Origin: Linnemannia elongata
Taxonomy: Eukaryota; Mortierellomycota; Mortierellomycetes; Mortierellales; Mortierellaceae
Length of the DNA stretch: 64,000 nucleotides
Direction: 5' to 3'
Assembly (NCBI GenBank): GCA_036320915.1
Contig: JAXBDG010000006.1
Span: forward strand, 2,170,001 to 2,234,000
Below the pieces are notes generated by a model. The model saw only the letters and a list, made by a program, of their open reading frames with translations. It was not told the DNA's origin and searched no databases. This document shows positions 31,401 through 43,005 of this stretch, one piece after another. Within the stretch, counting starts at the first letter, position 1. Every line of letters begins with the position of its first letter. The position numbers and the translations under genes were made by a program.

Positions 31401-32754
31401 CGGTACTCCAGAGGTCATAAGACTCGGGGCCGGAGGCAGCACCAGCAGCCCCAATGCCAGCAGTTCCGGAGCGGGTTGAGAACCAGCTCTTGGAAGTATG
31501 GGTGGTCGACTCTGGGTGACGATCCTGATCGTGATGGAACCAAGTCTTTTCAGTCTCTGACTTGAGGGAGGACGAACCAGAATCAGATGGAATAGATGCA
31601 GAGGCATTTCCGAGAGGGCGTTGAACAAGGCGAGACTTGTCCTCAACCCATCCCTTGGCGCTATCGATAGCGCCAGTGGCCTTGGCCTTTACATCGTTGA
31701 CCTGGGTCTTGATGGAATCTTCGGCGATGGACGAGTTCTTGTTCCACCATTGCTTGACCTCCTGGGTCTTGTTGTCAATCTTGGTGTCGAGCTTGTCGGC
31801 CTTGACCTCGGCGGTGTGCCAGGCCTCGCGAGCCTTGGAAGTCAGATCAGCGCGGGGGAGGGCTGAAGTTGAGGAGTGGGACGAGGAGGATGAGACATGG
31901 GAGGAAGCCCATTTGTTGTATGAGGGCTGGTCAACACCGAGGAGGTTGCGGGTGGTGTGGGGGAGGAAATAGTACCCGGCGGCAGAGGCGAAGGCCACTG
32001 GAGACAAGGCCTTCAACAGTGCTCCTCCTTTATCATTAATTCGTAGATCAATTGATCAAAGAAAAAAAAATTAAAAAGTGTTGGAAAGTGAAACCAGAGT
32101 ACCGAAACATGACGCGAGGAAAAGAAAGAAAATCATTATTACGCGATGACACAGGTAGAGAATGTATACATACCTTGGCGGGCGGCAAGGGATCCTGTCA
32201 GACCAGCAATGGCGACATAGGCAATCCCAGGGAAGAGATCCTCCTCGGGAGCAAGCACCGAGCGCGTATTGGTGTGGTTGGGACTCCGGCTGTTGGCCTC
32301 GCGACGGAACTTTGACTTGACCTCCTCAGGTTTGATCTCGGACTTGTCCACAAGGTGGGGAAGCAGGCTCGCACGGTGGGCGTGATCGAAGCCGCTCTGT
32401 TCCTCCTATCCCACCAGCCAAGCAAAAATAACACAATAACAACGGGAAGCAGGGAGCAGAAAACAAACAGTGAGTAAAAATGAAGTTATCGTAAAATTGA
32501 GCAACCAAAGCACAAAGAACTTACAGTCTCGTCGGCATAGACGGGGTTGAACGAGGCGCGAGCACTGCTGGCGACAAGCGCGGCAGCAGCAGCGATTGTC
32601 ATAGGCTAAGTAGGGCGAGAGATATGCACAGAGTTGAGTCTGATTTCCATGTGTTTGTCATGTTTTCACACACTTGCCTCTGTTTTCCCACACAGAAAGA
32701 ACAAAATAAGAAGAGTCCGATCTACAAACTTACGCGCATGACGGAGTGAACCAT
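28450..32754 (-). CDS. MIC26/MIC27-type MICOS subunit with giant coiled-coil extension (1303 aa)
   Basis: Four exons (32754-32734, 32605-32525, 32405-32174, 32027-28450). The N-terminus (MVHSVMRPMTIAAAAALVAS) resembles a mitochondrial presequence. Residues about 90-135 have the apolipoprotein-O/MIC26-MIC27 signature: a first membrane segment FPGIAYVAIAGLTGSLAARQ, then ALSPVAFASAAGYYFLPHTT. Family members organise cristae junctions in the inner mitochondrial membrane and are normally about 200-300 residues. Here about 1150 residues are added: an LEA-like helical region (TGAIDSAKGWVEDKS), three W-x-x-x-EE repeats (DLWSTGEEQGTSK, DVWSSTKEEMGTA, EYWTNGEEISSAD), a coiled coil of Ala/Glu/Lys-rich units (about 455-978), and two C-terminal amphipathic repeats (LMEHIVEDIKQTK and LMDHIRDDLRSTK, each ending in RRSWW or RRWW). 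One continuous frame covers it, so it is not an annotation join. Confidence 0.8.
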
Positions 32755-33419
32755 GTTCGTAGTATGTGTTTTTGCTGACGTTAAATGAGTGAAGAGTGTT
32801 CTTTGGTGAAGATAGTATTATAGTGTAACAGAGTAAGGAGTCGTATTGTGCTTCCACAGATCACTTCCAAAGCGGTGGTTCTTGTTGCCAGGAGAGCACA
32901 ATGAAAAAAGAAAAGTATGTACAAGGGAGAGAAGGTATTTACAAGTGGGTGGGAAAGAGTATTAATGCTACACAATCAAGCGTATGGAGGAGATGTGATA
33001 TGTGAATGTGGAGGGGAGTGGGAAGGAAGAAGAAAAAGAAAGCGTAGAGAAGAGAGTGGATGGGGGGACTAAAAGTGAGAAGAGTGAGTGAGCAAGAATG
33101 TCTGCAGGATCTACATGAAACGAGACACTTAATTTTTTCTTTCCTTCCAACAGTTCGACAGAGCCTCCAAGCAGTCACGACAACTCTTGCCAAGGTGCAC
33201 CATGAATATCAGGAATGTTGAGACCACCATAAATGTTGCGATATAACTCATCCAGGTGTGATGCCCATGTTTCCTGTTTATTGTTAAGATGAATATCTCA
33301 CTGTATTGCTACGGCGACGGATAAATAGCAGTTCACTTTTCTGCGACCTATACAAGATATCAAAAAGGGGCAAGTGTTTCGCTGAAGACCAATTCCATAA
33401 TCGCATCACGTTCTGTTCT
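32755..33419. other. Upstream region of the MICOS-like gene
   Basis: About 660 bp with no supported gene. It lies between the minus-strand MICOS gene and a doubtful plus-strand gene. A ggataaatag sequence near 33318-33328 could be a TATA element for the latter. Confidence 0.35.
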
Positions 33420-33929
33420 ATGGCCTTCAACGGCACAGAGCAAGGAAAAGAGCTTTTCCAATTGCAGTCGGGTTCTGCTACTATCGCTACTACCTCGTCC
33501 ACCACAAACCAAACGACGTGGGTTAATCTTGGCACAAGTAAGAATAAGACCGTCCAGTCAAAGCTAGTAAGTAGCGTCAGGTGCCCAAACGTGTCCTGGA
33601 TGAGAGAGGGACTCTTGTCGGGAAGAGTATACCACATTCCTGGAGGTGATGGTGGCGGATGTGGAAGTAGAGTCAAGAATGAGAGGTTGAAGGGGAAAAA
33701 TGCGACGTGAAGTAAAAGGAGTCGTTGTGTGAAGGAAAAAAAATACTGTCAGACCCCCACAACAGTCAGTCAAGACAGGTCACGTGTAGAAAGGTCCAAC
33801 TCTTTTCCAACGCCCAAGTCGGGAGGCAGAAGAACAGGACGACAACCAGGACTCCAGGCTGCGAGCAAGAAAAAATCTTCATTCACTAACAAGAATCTTA
33901 GTGGTTCTCCCTGTCGCCAATTAATATGA
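33420..33929 (+). CDS. Possible two-exon orphan gene (107 aa)
   Basis: An ATG at 33420 opens a 49-codon exon (MAFNGTEQGKELFQLQ...) that ends exactly at a consensus donor (aagcta then gtaagt, 33567). An acceptor actgtcag at 33752 continues in frame into 59 codons (33753-33929) rich in Ser, Arg, Lys and Pro. A TATA-like ggataaatag is about 95 bp upstream. There are no domains and no homologue I recognise. The open frame also continues past the donor, so the splice is unproven. Confidence 0.28.
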
Positions 33930-34476
33930 GAACTACTGGAAAAAAGACTTGGAGTCCGTCAATTGCCCTGCATGTTTTAGCAGTTTAATTTCTCTCATCT
34001 GCAACTGCAGAAGTAAGAAGGTCCACAGGTCTCAAAGTATCAAGGATGTTGCTTGAACGTGGGAGGTGTGTGTGTCCAGCAGACTTACTTTCATTGCATG
34101 TGGCATTTGGTGGTCACTGATAGGCAAAGGAGTAACGGGTGGCGTGTGTTCCCACTGCCCTGCCCACACCTCAATAAAGTAGTAAAAGAAGAGTAGACTG
34201 CTTCGTGGCTAGGGTGTGTTGGACATCAAAAGCATGTCCAGCAGTGCCCTCGCCCACGCCCAAAGGGGACAGTGTGCTGGATAAAAATAGAAAAAAAAAA
34301 GAGAAGACAAGACCAAGCCACTTTCTTCCAACTCAGAGTGTTCAGAGTATGAGTACCCTTTTCTCCATCATCTTTTCCCTTTTAACTACACCACTTCCCT
34401 CCCCTTTCCTTTCATCTCACAACACCCACCAATCCCAAGAAAACTCACATCCGGATCCCGGCAAACTCGGCTCATC
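33930..34476. other. Intergenic region upstream of the type I membrane protein gene
   Basis: About 550 bp with no gene seen. It contains repeated gtgttggacatc/gtgtccagcag-like segments around 34070-34290 and a ggataaaaat TATA-like element near 34279. Confidence 0.35.
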
Positions 34477-35340
34477 ATGCACATCTCCACATCTCTCTTG
34501 GGCGCATCCGCCCTGGCCATGTTCCTTGCCACTTCCGTACAAGCACAGGACCCCGGCGCAGGCGGCGCCCCCGTCGCCGTCGCCTCTCCCAAGGCAACCG
34601 ATAAAGTCAGCATTCTCTACTCGGACGACCGCAATATCGAAATCGCAACAGAGGAGGTCCCCTTCAATACCTGCTTTGCCTCCGAACATGCCTTCCTGCC
34701 TTACTCCTACCTGACCTTTGCCCCCAAGAACTCGACCATTAACTTTTATACCGACTCGAACTGCGAGACGTTTACATTCGGTCTCGATGGATACTATGGA
34801 GGATACCCCGGCGCTGCTCGATCTTTCAAGTGGGTCGGATGGGACGAGGTCAACTTGGGCGAGTACTTCAACAAGGGACCTATCAGCGGCCAGGGCGATG
34901 CGGCCACTCCCGGCGACAACACACATACCGCCCCTCCTGGTGGACAGAACCCCGGTACCGCTCCTCCCGCCACTACCAACCCTGACAACGCCCACGCCGC
35001 CGATCCCGAGACCAAGGCCCCCAGCGACTCGTCATCATCATCTTCGACATTCTTTGGAGGCGTTGTTGGTTCGCTCGTTGTCCTCTCGGTTGGAGGACTC
35101 ATTTTCTGGAAGACGGCAGGCAAGAAATTGGTGGAAGACAAGGGTAAAGGTGTCCTTCCTTACAACAGAGTCGGTGGTCATCGGGACGGCGATATCTTGC
35201 TCACCAACAACAGTCGTGGTGGGCAGAACTCGTTCGAGATTGGCGATGAGGATGATGAGGAGGATGATGATGAGGTCGATAACCGCCGTCAACACCGGTC
35301 GGGACGCCAGGAGCGTTACCACGACGACGACCAAGTTTAA
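34477..35340 (+). CDS. Type I single-pass membrane protein, cell-surface type (287 aa)
   Basis: Single exon. Signal peptide MHISTSLLGASALAMFLATS with cleavage after VQA. A small ectodomain (about residues 40-125) has two cysteines (FNTCFASEH and DSNCETF) and aromatic Gly/Tyr patches (LDGYYGGYPG, KWVGW). A Pro/Thr/Ala/Asn-rich stalk follows (residues 130-185), probably O-glycosylated, then a Ser run, a membrane span FFGGVVGSLVVLSVGGLIFW (about 189-208), and a cytoplasmic tail that is first basic (KTAGKKL) and ends highly acidic (GDEDDEEDDDEVD). The layout suggests a surface sensor or adhesion protein of the wall-stress type, but the ectodomain is not one I can name. Confidence 0.7.
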   Translation: MHISTSLLGASALAMFLATSVQAQDPGAGGAPVAVASPKATDKVSILYSDDRNIEIATEEVPFNTCFASEHAFLPYSYLTFAPKNSTINFYTDSNCETFTFGLDGYYGGYPGAARSFKWVGWDEVNLGEYFNKGPISGQGDAATPGDNTHTAPPGGQNPGTAPPATTNPDNAHAADPETKAPSDSSSSSSTFFGGVVGSLVVLSVGGLIFWKTAGKKLVEDKGKGVLPYNRVGGHRDGDILLTNNSRGGQNSFEIGDEDDEEDDDEVDNRRQHRSGRQERYHDDDQV

Positions 35341-35936
35341 ATCATTGCCTCTTCGCCTTATTAGACCTACGCACTCACTTATTAGAACAACTATTCCTCT
35401 ACTCCCTCCGCCCTTTCATCATAGCACAAAAAGAAAAAGAGAAACACAACAAAAAAAACGCACAGAACGGACCTTTTTTATTGTTGCTTTTTTTCTATTT
35501 TTGTTATTTACTCTTCATGCACTATCCACATTCGAAAATACACACCCATTCATTATCATCCCCACAGTCAATTCTATCCACTATGTCTTGAATACTGCAT
35601 CTTGATGCATGCCGTGTTCTTGTCGTTCAATGTGAATCGCTTGTTGAAGGATACACTGCCACCGCCGCTATGTAGTCTACACCTCGTTCCCCGTTTTACC
35701 CACTTATTTCCACGAGTGGCAAAAGGAGAAACGAACATATTTTCTTTCCCAGTCCTTGTCAATTTTCTTCTTCCCTGATGCTCATCACAGATTAATAGAA
35801 AAAAAAGACGCCTCGGCCCAGTATCTTTCACCCACCTACCCGCGGACTAATTGCTCACAACCCACTCTATCATATATTTTTTTTGTCCGATCTTCGACCT
35901 GTTCTTCCCCTACCCTCCCTCGGGCTCTTTTTTTTT

Positions 35937-35979
<43 letters not shown>

Positions 35980-36248
35980 GCCACATATCCACGCGAAGGA
36001 AGGAGTATGCAGAGAAGAGAACAGAAATTTTGCATCACTTTTAGTTCTTGTCCCGCTCGACCTTGATTGTCCTGGTGGACAAGGAAAAGGGAAAGGCCTT
36101 CTTTTTTTGGGAGGAAGTCTGGAGCGGGTGACTAGGGTAGAGGAAGATTCTGGTTTTCTATTCGTCAAGGAAGGGCATTCGCAATCATTTTTTTTGTGCA
36201 ACGAACAAACGGACCTGTCCTTGTCCATCCACATACTACGAGTGTTAC

Positions 36249-36290
<42 letters not shown>

Positions 36291-36556
36291 GCGTGTCCTA
36301 GAACACGTGCGTTGGGAAGGGTGTTGTAACCATGTGTGCTTGTGAAAACAATTCATTTTTTTTAATATGCAACTGACAAGGAAAGGAAAGAAAAACAAGA
36401 CAAAAAGGAAACAGAACTGCCCTGCAGTAACTATGGCTTGATCTCAAACGGAAACGAAGGAAGGAAGGGGGGGGGGGCATAATGAAAACGACCCTACGAA
36501 AAAAAATAAATAATCCATCCTTTCCCTAATCCTATCTCAACTCCCTGTACAAGTAT
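35341..36556. other. Intergenic region with CT microsatellite and T38 tract
   Basis: About 1.2 kb between the convergent genes ending at 35340 (plus) and 36557 (minus). It contains a (CT)17 microsatellite at 35941-35974, a T38 run at 36252-36289 and a G run near 36468-36477. No gene seen. Confidence 0.45.
36252..36289 (+). repeat. Poly(T) run of 38 nt
   Basis: Uninterrupted T38, the longest homopolymer noted in the window. Confidence 0.85.
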
Positions 36557-38919
36557 CTACAAATGGCATCCAGGAACAGTGTTCTTGAGGGTGACAGTAT
36601 AGTCCAACTCCCTCTTCAAGTCACGACAGAACTCATCCATGTGCAGATCATTCTCGTCTTTTCCGAACGGGTTCTCGATCTCGCGACCAATGGCTTCCAT
36701 TCCAAAGAGCGTGAAGGATACGAGGCACATCAGGGGGACGGTGAGCCAGCCCAAAACGTCCAGGAAGGTGAATGGTAGAGCGAGGCAGTACAGGTACACC
36801 ACTTGACGCCTAGAAGAGGTGATAGTAAGCAGAAGAGGGAAAAGGAGGGAGGTTAGAAGAGAGATTGAAAGATAGGCAAACGAGAGAAAGAGAAGAATAG
36901 GGAGAGTGCGGTGTGGTTTGCATGATCATTAGAGAAGAAAAGGACGGTTGATGTCAACAGACAGGTGAGAGATAGGTATAGCTTGCGCTAGTGGAGAGAA
37001 ATAGGAGTTCCGTTCATGTGCATCCCTCCTCTTTGTCCCCTTCTTTGTCCAGCAGCACAGCTTCGAAATAGAAAAAGAGGGGGGAGAGAGAGTGCAGCAA
37101 AGCAAGGCAAGGCAAGCCAAGAGAGAGGACAATCCAACCGAAAAAAGGAAAAATAAAGCATCCCCTCCTTCGAAAAAAGAAGGTAATCGGTGTAGTGTGC
37201 AGCAACAAAAAAGATACTTACAAGTGGATACTGTAGGCGAGAGGGATGGGAGTAAAGACGATGCGCTCCATGTTGGTGAAGATGTCGGTCATGGAGTTGA
37301 TCGAGCTGAATAGGTTGCCGACTAGCGCGGTCTCGATCTGGTTGGCTCGCGACTGGGCAATCACCCACAGCGACAGACCATGCGCAATCTCCAACGGGAG
37401 CGACATTTGACCATCTTCGTTTCCTGACACAATGTTCCACATATCCTCGTTGAAATGGCGGTGAAGCTGGCGGTCTCCAAGGGCCTTGTCATGCGCCATT
37501 CTTGTCTCTGCTGACTCGTAGGCCGCACAGGGTTCGTAACCTTCGGGCAGGAGGCCTTCCAGGTCGAAGTAACGGACGCCAAACTCTTGACGGAGATGGT
37601 GCTTGACCGAGACTGCAAACGCCAACAACAGACGAATGATAACAACCTTCTCATAGTCATCTCCGTGAACCTCGGGTGTAGCTTGTTGCTGCTGAAGAGT
37701 AGGAGGAGAGTCAATGTCGATTAAGGTCGAGCTCGACACGTTCTTGACGCGAGTATCAACAACTCCGTTGCTGTTTCCGTTTCCGTTTGCACCGTTCTTC
37801 ATCTTGAGCGAACTGTCGCTTCGGCCAAAGAGGAGGTGGCTATGAAGGAGGTTTCGTTTGGGGTTGCTTCCACCAGACGAGGATGATGAGGCTCCTTCGT
37901 GGACGTGAGGGGTATCCTTCACACCGACCCAAATCATGCGCGAAAAGTTGCGAATCTGGACATCTAGACTGGCCCACAGCTTGCGACCCTCCCAGAAGCG
38001 ATCATAAGCAGTGTTTGTACGAAAGGCTAGAATCAAACCGACCACTACTGACAAAGCCGGCACTATTGGGTGAACATAGGGACGTATTGATGGTGAGTAT
38101 TGGCGTGAGTTTGCTGCGTGGTTTTCGTTTTATTGGTTCAGAGTCAGCAACAAGAAGGACAGCTTACCGATGACGGAGGCAACGTTGAGTGACCTGCCCA
38201 GGATATTTGACTTTTCGACGGCGAGGAGCGAGGCAGCAAAGGCTGTGATGATGATAACGTCTGTGATGACCGAAGGGATAACCGATCCGCGGATTCGAAG
38301 GGTGTCTATTTATCGTTTCGGCGGGAGGCAAGGTATAAACACATCGCATGAAAAAACCATGGTTAGTAAACAAATAAAAGCGTGTTTGTTGTGTGTTTTG
38401 TGTATCGCATACAAGCATAAGTTATGCCTCCAACCTAGCCATTGCTCTCTACTTTATTCTATCTTCGCTTTGGCCTTCAGTCTCCATGCACGCGAGAGAA
38501 AATAGGTGCGGAATAAAGTTTTTCGGGGACATGTGGACACCTAATTTGACTACCACGAAATTGGTCTCTCCACTTGACTTGTCCACTCTTTTTCCTTATC
38601 CTCATTATTCTTCTTTGTTGGTCGTCCTCATCCTCTTCCGCGGTGGTTGGTTACTGTTTCGCCCTTTTCCCGGTCTAGCTTATCCAATTGGTCGAAACCA
38701 ACCAGGCACAAAAGCTGGATGTCGTTCACTGTTCCTTCTTTTTCCTTTTCACAGCACTCGTTTCCATTGTTCGAGAAAGATACAACTCGGAAGACTGATC
38801 ATCCCCTGAGTGAGATCATTTTAGGTGCAAAAGCGAGGCAAAAATGGTGTACCTGGATAAGTCCAATAGTTGCGTCGGTAATACTCAGCCGGGCGCTTGA
38901 AGTATACTGCGTGAACCAT
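36557..38919 (-). CDS. Bestrophin-like (UPF0187) membrane channel (432 aa)
   Basis: Four exons (38919-38853, 38305-38168, 38062-37222, 36809-36557). The N-terminus (MVHAVYFKRPAEYYRRNYW) leads to a first membrane segment (PSVITDVIIITAFAASLLAV) and then VPALSVVVGLILAFRTNTAY, where RTNxAYDRFWEGRK is a hallmark of the fungal and bacterial bestrophin-related family. A Ser/Asn/Gly-rich insertion sits near residues 120-190. Later segments include EIAHGLSLWVIAQ and the last pair LYCLALPFTFLDVLGWLTVP and LMCLVSFTLFGMEAI, ending in the conserved EIENPFGKDENDL motif. Family members are anion channels or transporters. The C-terminus is short and the four exons are in frame. The start was chosen because the exon joins in phase and matches the family N-terminus. 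Confidence 0.8.
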
Positions 38920-39649
38920 GTTTGTGTAGAAGAATGTATGTGTGTGTGTGTGAGAGAGAAGGGTGTGTTCCTGAGATATATTTTGGGCGAAGGATGAAGA
39001 GTAAGACTTTTGTGGAACAGAACGATAACAAGATGAAAGAAAGGGGTGAAAACAAAAGATCCGAGAGTGAAAGAGAGAATGTGTGGAAGCTTATGAGAAG
39101 AATAGAGTGAGTGGAGAAGAAGTGGTGTGAAGAAGAGTGAAGAAGAAGAGAAAGAAAAGAAGAAAAAAAAAGTGGAAGGAGAACAAAAGTGGCGTAATTT
39201 AAAGAAACTGGAAGTTTGAGAGCAAAGCAATTGGTGAGGGTTTTCTGACGTCCAAGAGTGAGAGAAGGTGAGGGTTAGACTGAATACTCAAAGGCAAGGT
39301 AGAACAAGGACTGAGAAGGACAGAAGAAGAAAGAGGAGTTGGAGCGGGTTGAGGTGAAAATAATGTTGTACTCCTCTATTCAAAGCAGTGTAAATAAAGA
39401 ATAAAGATAAAGATAAAGAAACAATCAAGAAAAGGGGAGCAAAGAGGCCCTTGTTCCTTGTCCCCTTCATCCTTCCTTCCCCCCCTTTCTTGTTCCTTTG
39501 TCCTTGTCCTTGTCCTCTTTCCCTTTGCTTCGTCTTCCTCTCCAACTTTCTTCGTTCAATTGCTTACCCCTTCTCTTTTCCTTCCTCCTTTCCTCCGTTC
39601 TTGCTCCTATTACTGCCGTTATTGTCGAGTGATGCGAACATGCTCCATG

Positions 39650-39685
<36 letters not shown>

Positions 39686-41469
39686 CCTTTCTGCACTTTT
39701 TTTTTCCCCTTCGGATATCCTTTACCTTTCTTTGCCTTAGCCTTGTCTCTCTGTTACTTTCTACCATTCCCTGCGCTTTGTTTTTCTCTTGAGCTCTCCT
39801 TTCTTTCGCAAAGATGGTTTATCCCGCTGCACTCATTCTCTTTCAACCATGCATGTAGCACCATGCACACGCACAGAGCATAAAGGACTCTTTGCGTCAG
39901 ATCAAAGGGGTGGGTGAGGATGGGGTATAACAGAAGCGAACATCAATGACGATAGATGTGCTGTACAAGTGAGGGCGATCTCCTTGTTACGATGAATACA
40001 ACAGCAAACGACTACAACAGAGCAAGTGGGGCAATGAAGTGACGGAAAATGACAAACTGCGTCTCTTCCTTCCACGCTCTCACTCTCACTGTTTTAACTT
40101 TCGTTTACTCGCCTGTATGTCGTGCAACTTGAACCCTCAGCCCTACCTTTCGGAGCCTCACAACCATCCCTCCTCCGTACTTTTACCCTTTTTGAACAAC
40201 AGAGACAGAAAGAAAAAACTTTGCCTCCAACTTACCAAGCCCAGATGTATGAGAGCGGCTGTCTAACTTCATTCCTCCTTCCTCCTCTGCGGCCCTTTCT
40301 CATTAACAAGGAAAAAGCGAGAGCCCTCACTTTATTCTTTTTCCTGGCGAATCCGATCTTACACACATGGCCTTCATTTTTTTTTTTTTGTTTGATTAAC
40401 TTTTGCACCGCCCTTTCTGATGGATCCCATATCCAGGCCGCGAGGAGGTCGCTTCTCTCTCTCCGCCGAGTGATCGCAGCTCAACCCGATTTAACCGATC
40501 ATTACACACCCCTCCTTTTTCTTTTCTTCGCACTGCCGCCGCCGCATGGGATACTCCCCCATCTCCTTTGTCAAACGCCAAGCGGAATCAGAATAAGCCA
40601 GCATCATGGCCCAGATCTCTTCCCTCAACCCTTTGCCGTTTATTTTTTCTCTTTCACATTTTTATTTTTTCTCCTCGGCGCCACCGGATCATCAATTTTC
40701 ATTTTCTCTTACTATGATGGCTCACGTACTGTTTATGTTTTTTTTTCGATCTCCTTTCAGCATGCATGTACTTGTAAAACTACACATACGCACACTTGTT
40801 TCATCATTTAGACAGCTCATCAAGAATAATGGTGGCAAACTAAGCTATCAAAAAAGCACAAAGCGAATGAACAGCCCTGCGTGTTTTTGTTGTTGTTGTT
40901 TTTGTTGCACCCCTTCTTCTCCGCGGGTAATAAATCCTCGGCAAGTAGGCATTGACTGGGTAGAAAAAAGTAGGCAATATAGGTAAGTGATCACATAACA
41001 AAGTAAATGGTTAAAGAAGAGATCTCCTATCTATGCAGGTGTTGGCTCGCATGATGATCCAAAGCAGCCTAACGCGCATTGTTGCCTTTTTTTGTTTGTT
41101 TTGATTTTTTCTTTCTAGGCTTGTTTGGTCGTTTCAGGAAAGTAAGTGGTCCACACGATCATTCCGCCCCTCGTCTGCTCTTTTTTTTTTTTTTTTTTGA
41201 TGTTCTCGATGGCTCTTGTCCTCTACCTTATCAATCGCAGAGTGGGCCTATGCCTAGGGGTTGAATTGCTACGCCTGCTTGCGCGTTGGTATTCTAGTGC
41301 ACTTCCTCGTTATCCAAATGGGGACGGCACATGTTGAGAAGGTATTCCCTTACTGCGAGCATGTCAACAGGATTGTTCTGTGAACACGCCACGAGGGAGA
41401 GACTGATGGACGGAGTAAGAGGCTATGTTCACATATTTGACATATTTGGTGTCAGAAGCAGGTACAAGG

Positions 41470-41508
<39 letters not shown>

Positions 41509-41901
41509 GAATGGTCTCGAAGGAATGTAGTTTGGATCCCATAAGGGCCGAGGCTCATTAACGGCGACGGTGCAACTCAGATACCATGTCGCTTGTACAC
41601 CAGAGGTGTTATTTACTCATTTGTTTTCGCCTTTCTGGCGCCAGTTCCTAGTACAAGACGTCTAGGCCCAGCACTTGGTCATCACAGAGATAGTTTTATA
41701 GGCAAAGGAACGGAGAAAAGCAAAGTAAAAAATAATAATCGAAGACGCGTTGGCTGGATTGCATAGTGACCCTCCGTAGAAAGAACATAGCTGGACAAAA
41801 GAAGAAATGTATTTCGGATTAGGAGGGTAAACTAGTAGACGAGAAAGAGCTATGAGATTGTAGAAAGAAGCTGAGGGCGATAAGGAGATGGAATGAATTG
41901 C
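38920..41901. other. Long gene-poor interval
   Basis: About 3 kb with no gene I can support. It has pyrimidine tracts, a T-run near 39653-39685, and a (GA)17 microsatellite at 41472-41506. Open frames on both strands are explained by low-complexity composition. Confidence 0.4.
41472..41506 (+). repeat. (GA)17 microsatellite
   Basis: Perfect GA dinucleotide repeat of about 35 bp. Confidence 0.85.
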
Positions 41902-42393
41902 TTAGAACAATCCTCCTGTGAGCTTGGAGAGGTAGTTGTAAGTCGCATATGTCGTCAACAAGAGTCCCAGCATGACAACAGAGTCTACAGTTGAAAGCAG
42001 ATAGTTGAATAAAGAAGTGAGGGAAGGGTAGATGTTAGTTTATCGGTTGTCGTTCACCCTACGAAGCAGCCAGTGTTCGTTCCTGTCAAAGCTGTTGGTT
42101 GCTTCTGAGCAGGCTCCTTTGGAGTTATCCAGGAGAAAAGCAGTTGAAATGGTCTCGAGGTTGAACATTGAGAAAGAGTCACGATGAAAAGCTCGTCCTG
42201 TGGCCCTCGTTGCTTCTCATCATCTCGTTAGAGTATCCTGCATCCTTCGTTCCTTGTGTGTTTGTTCTCATCTGCAAAGATGTGTGAAAAGAAACGTACT
42301 GAAGACGGCCTTCTCCCATGGCTCGAGCATGTAGAGTCCTGTGGTGACCTCGTAGCTGTAGTTGAGTTGCTTGAAATAGCTGCGGAGTCCCAT
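41902..42393 (-). CDS. Small activating subunit of serine palmitoyltransferase (58 aa)
   Basis: Two exons (42393-42300 and 41984-41902) around a 315-nt intron. The product reads MGLRSYFKQLNYSYEVTTGL, then YMLEPWEKAVFNS, one membrane span and a short tail. The YxxxTxLYMLEPWE-xx-F-NS core matches the mammalian SPTSSA/SPTSSB family, whose members bind the SPT catalytic heterodimer in the endoplasmic reticulum and raise activity and set acyl-CoA choice. The exon junction falls inside the Phe-Asn-Ser triplet and restores it exactly. It is only 58 codons and split, so automatic annotation easily misses it. A CACGTG sequence near 42587 lies upstream. Confidence 0.85.
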
Positions 42394-43005
42394 GGTTGCT
42401 GTTGGATGAGTTTTTATGATGATGAGTGAGTGAAGGAGAGATGTGGAATGCGATGAAAAGGCTTGAAAAAGAAGTGCGGAGTGCCCTGAAACGCTAAAAG
42501 GTGATCTCCCTGTCTCTCCCATCTGCAAGAAAGTGACTCTGCTTTCCGCTTTCGCTTGGAGACTTCACCCGTGGCTCCGTGGCTCACGTGCACCGTAGTG
42601 GAAGGGTGTAAAAACAGTCGGGTCTGCCTGCGGGACAATTTGCATGGGCATGGAAGTGAAGGATAGGACCGCCATTCAAAGGCTAGAGGGTATCGTACAT
42701 GCTACATGGTACACCACTATCAAAATATCCTACCATGTCCGTCGTCGAGTTCAGTTGACAGCTCAGTAGAGTGTATAGTTTGTGGCATTGGAGTTGAGAG
42801 GCGACTGTCAGTCTAGCACCATCCCCTATGTCTCAAAAGCAGTCCACCCCTGGCCATTTGCTCACCTTTCCCCACAAACCCACTTGGCCACCACTTGTTC
42901 TTATTCCACTTTGTCTCCACCTTTTCTCTTCTTTCCTTTTTCTTTACTCTCCCACGCCAGAACAACAACCACAACCACAACCACCACCACAACAACAAGA
43001 GAACC
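42394..43005. other. Divergent promoter region (SPT subunit / oxygenase)
   Basis: About 610 bp between divergent start codons. Contains CACGTG near 42587 and ACA/CAA-rich sequence just before the oxygenase ATG (42961-43000). No gene. Confidence 0.4.

Noticed and set aside
33284..33676. Minus-strand 130-codon frame
   Set aside because: No domain, and it overlaps a plus-strand candidate that has splice-site support.
38920..41901. Several pyrimidine-rich open frames
   Set aside because: Leu/Phe/Ser-rich translations of low-complexity DNA, without motifs or splice structure.
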